This document shows, piece by piece, positions 14,706 to 15,744 of a stretch of DNA of 15,744 bases. The DNA comes from Lachnospiraceae bacterium (GTDB lineage: Bacteria > Bacillota > Clostridia > Lachnospirales > Lachnospiraceae): NCBI GenBank assembly GCA_021200345.1, contig JAJQGR010000037.1:1-15744 (forward strand), written 5' to 3'. The translations under genes were made by a program, and so were the position numbers. Within the stretch, counting starts at the first letter, position 1, and each line of letters starts with the position of its first letter. Under the pieces are notes generated by a model. The model did not search any database and had not been told where the DNA came from. It saw nothing but the letters and a program-made list of their open reading frames with translations.

Positions 14706-14751
14706 GGTTGAAGTCTGAAAGAAGTTCTAAAGAAAAAGGAGATTTTATATT

Positions 14752-15744
14752 ATGAAAGAAAAAGTAATTCTCGCCTATTCCGGCGGTCTTGACACCACCG
14801 CTATCATTCCCTGGCTGAAAGAGAATTTTGATTATGAGGTCATCTGCTGCTGCATCGACTGCGGTCAGGCGGAGGAGCTGGACGGCCTGGAGGAACGGGC
14901 CAAATCCTGCGGCGCTTCCAAACTCTACATTGAGAATGTGATCGACGAGTTCTGCGATGAGTATATCGTTCCCTGCGTACAGGCCAACGCCATTTATGAG
15001 AACAAGTATCTGCTGGGCACCTCCATGGCCCGCCCGCTGATCGCCAAGAAGCTGGTGGAAATTGCCCGCAAGGAGGGCGCTACCGCCATCTGTCACGGAG
15101 CCACAGGCAAGGGCAACGACCAGATCCGCTTTGAACTGGGCATCAAGGCCCTGGCCCCGGATATTAAAATCATCGCCGCCTGGAGAAGTGACAAGTGGAA
15201 TATGAGCTCCCGTCAGGAGGAGATCGAGTATTGCAGGGCCCACGGCATTGATCTTCCCTTCTCCGCGGATTCCTCTTACAGCCGCGACAGGAACTTATGG
15301 CACATCAGCCACGAGGGACTGGAGCTGGAGGATCCGGCCCAGGAGCCCAATTATGACCATCTTCTGGTGTTGAGCCAGACCCCGGAGAAAGCGCCTGATC
15401 AGCCCGAGTATGTGACCATGACCTTTGAGGCCGGTGTTCCGAAATCCCTCAACGGGAAGGAAATGAAGGTCTCCGAGATCATTGAGGGGCTGAACGCCCT
15501 GGGCGGCAAGCACGGAATCGGTATCATTGATATCGTGGAGAATCGTGTGGTAGGCATGAAATCCCGCGGTGTATATGAGACTCCCGGCGGTACCATTCTG
15601 ATGGAAGCCCATCAGCAGCTGGAGGAGCTGATCCTGGACCGTGAAACCTATACCCAGAAAAAGGAAATGGACAACAAATTCCCCGATCTGGTCTACGAGG
15701 GCAAATGGTTTACCCCCAAGCGGGAGGCAATTCAGGCCTTTGTT
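14752..15744 (+). CDS. argG: Argininosuccinate synthase (3' end beyond the window)
   Basis: ArgG joins citrulline and aspartate to argininosuccinate with ATP, the step after carbamoylation of ornithine. The reading frame opens at an ATG preceded by AAGGAG (14736-14741, 10 bases away) and stays open to the right edge, giving 331 codons of an expected 400 or so. The N-terminus has the PP-loop ATP pyrophosphatase motif AYSGGLDTT (residues 8-16). Further family features are CIDCGQAEEL, LLGTSMARPLIAKKLVEIA, ATGKGNDQIRFELG (about residues 115-129), DSSYSRDRNLWHISHEG and the later HGIGIIDIVENRVVGMKSRG. It is transcribed divergently from argC and shares the regulatory gap with it. argH may follow outside the window. 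Confidence 0.97.
   Translation, partial: MKEKVILAYSGGLDTTAIIPWLKENFDYEVICCCIDCGQAEELDGLEERAKSCGASKLYIENVIDEFCDEYIVPCVQANAIYENKYLLGTSMARPLIAKKLVEIARKEGATAICHGATGKGNDQIRFELGIKALAPDIKIIAAWRSDKWNMSSRQEEIEYCRAHGIDLPFSADSSYSRDRNLWHISHEGLELEDPAQEPNYDHLLVLSQTPEKAPDQPEYVTMTFEAGVPKSLNGKEMKVSEIIEGLNALGGKHGIGIIDIVENRVVGMKSRGVYETPGGTILMEAHQQLEELILDRETYTQKKEMDNKFPDLVYEGKWFTPKREAIQAFV

Larger units (their letters stand above)
14450..14751. other. Divergent argC/argG regulatory region
   Basis: This 302-base AT-rich gap holds no gene. It separates the minus-strand argC operon from plus-strand argG. From left to right it contains the argC leader with a small hairpin (14478-14491), a proximal argC promoter, an operator-like palindrome (14539-14552), a distal argC promoter overlapped by an ARG-box-like site, a further TTGCAT half-site near 14654-14659, and the argG promoter with its leader. 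No terminator, small ORF with a good ribosome binding site, or known riboswitch was recognised. Confidence 0.7.

Noticed and set aside
14683..15243. Minus-strand open frame of 186 codons opposite argG
   Set aside because: argG on the plus strand is certain from its PP-loop and other motifs; this frame is antisense and overlaps the argG promoter.
1..15744. CRISPR arrays, insertion sequences, integrases, tRNA or rRNA genes, toxin-antitoxin or defence systems
   Set aside because: I read both strands for repeats and for these families and saw none; nearly all sequence is accounted for by the listed genes.

Overview
The window looks like chromosomal DNA of a Gram-positive clostridium, most probably a Lachnospiraceae-type Firmicute. 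The reasons are protein character (clostridial ArgJ/ArgC, a lipoprotein ComEA, a GerMN-domain lipoprotein), strong AGGAG-type ribosome binding sites, medium GC genes with AT-rich promoters, and near-consensus sigma-A promoters. The genus is an inference; no rRNA is present.

Layout. Thirteen genes lie head to tail on the minus strand from about 14449 down to 108, and one gene (argG, cut by the right edge) is divergent on the plus strand. In transcription order the minus-strand genes are argC, a GNAT acetyltransferase, argJ, argB, argD, an orphan extracellular solute-binding protein, a comEA-like lipoprotein, an OmpR-family response regulator, its histidine kinase, a GerMN lipoprotein, comEC, holA and ispF. 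Four-base ATGA overlaps join argB-argD, argD-solute-binding protein and kinase-GerMN protein. Most other gaps are under 75 bases, so argC to comEC could be one very long transcription unit. The only larger gaps are a 189-base leader before argJ, which contains an inverted repeat, and the 302-base divergent argC/argG region.

How the genes work together. argC, argJ, argB and argD encode the acetyl-cycling part of arginine synthesis, from glutamate to ornithine. ArgJ recycles the acetyl group, and argG converts citrulline to argininosuccinate. The divergent region carries a palindromic ARG-box-like site with a second half-site 21 bases away. The palindrome overlaps the -35 element of a well-formed minus-strand promoter, which points to ArgR control. 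The middle block is a cell-envelope and competence module: ComEA (DNA receptor) and ComEC (DNA channel) flank a two-component system whose kinase is translationally coupled to a tandem GerMN lipoprotein. This layout recalls MtrA-MtrB-LpqB of Actinobacteria. The last two genes, holA and ispF, are housekeeping genes and probably have their own promoter in the comEC-holA gap.

I see no mobile element, CRISPR array, tRNA/rRNA gene, phage gene or obvious rho-independent terminator. The window is mainly core metabolism. The points most worth checking are the GNAT inside the arginine operon, the solute-binding protein coupled to argD, the kinase/GerMN coupling, a hairpin that hides the comEA ribosome binding site, and a Cys-rich tail on IspF.
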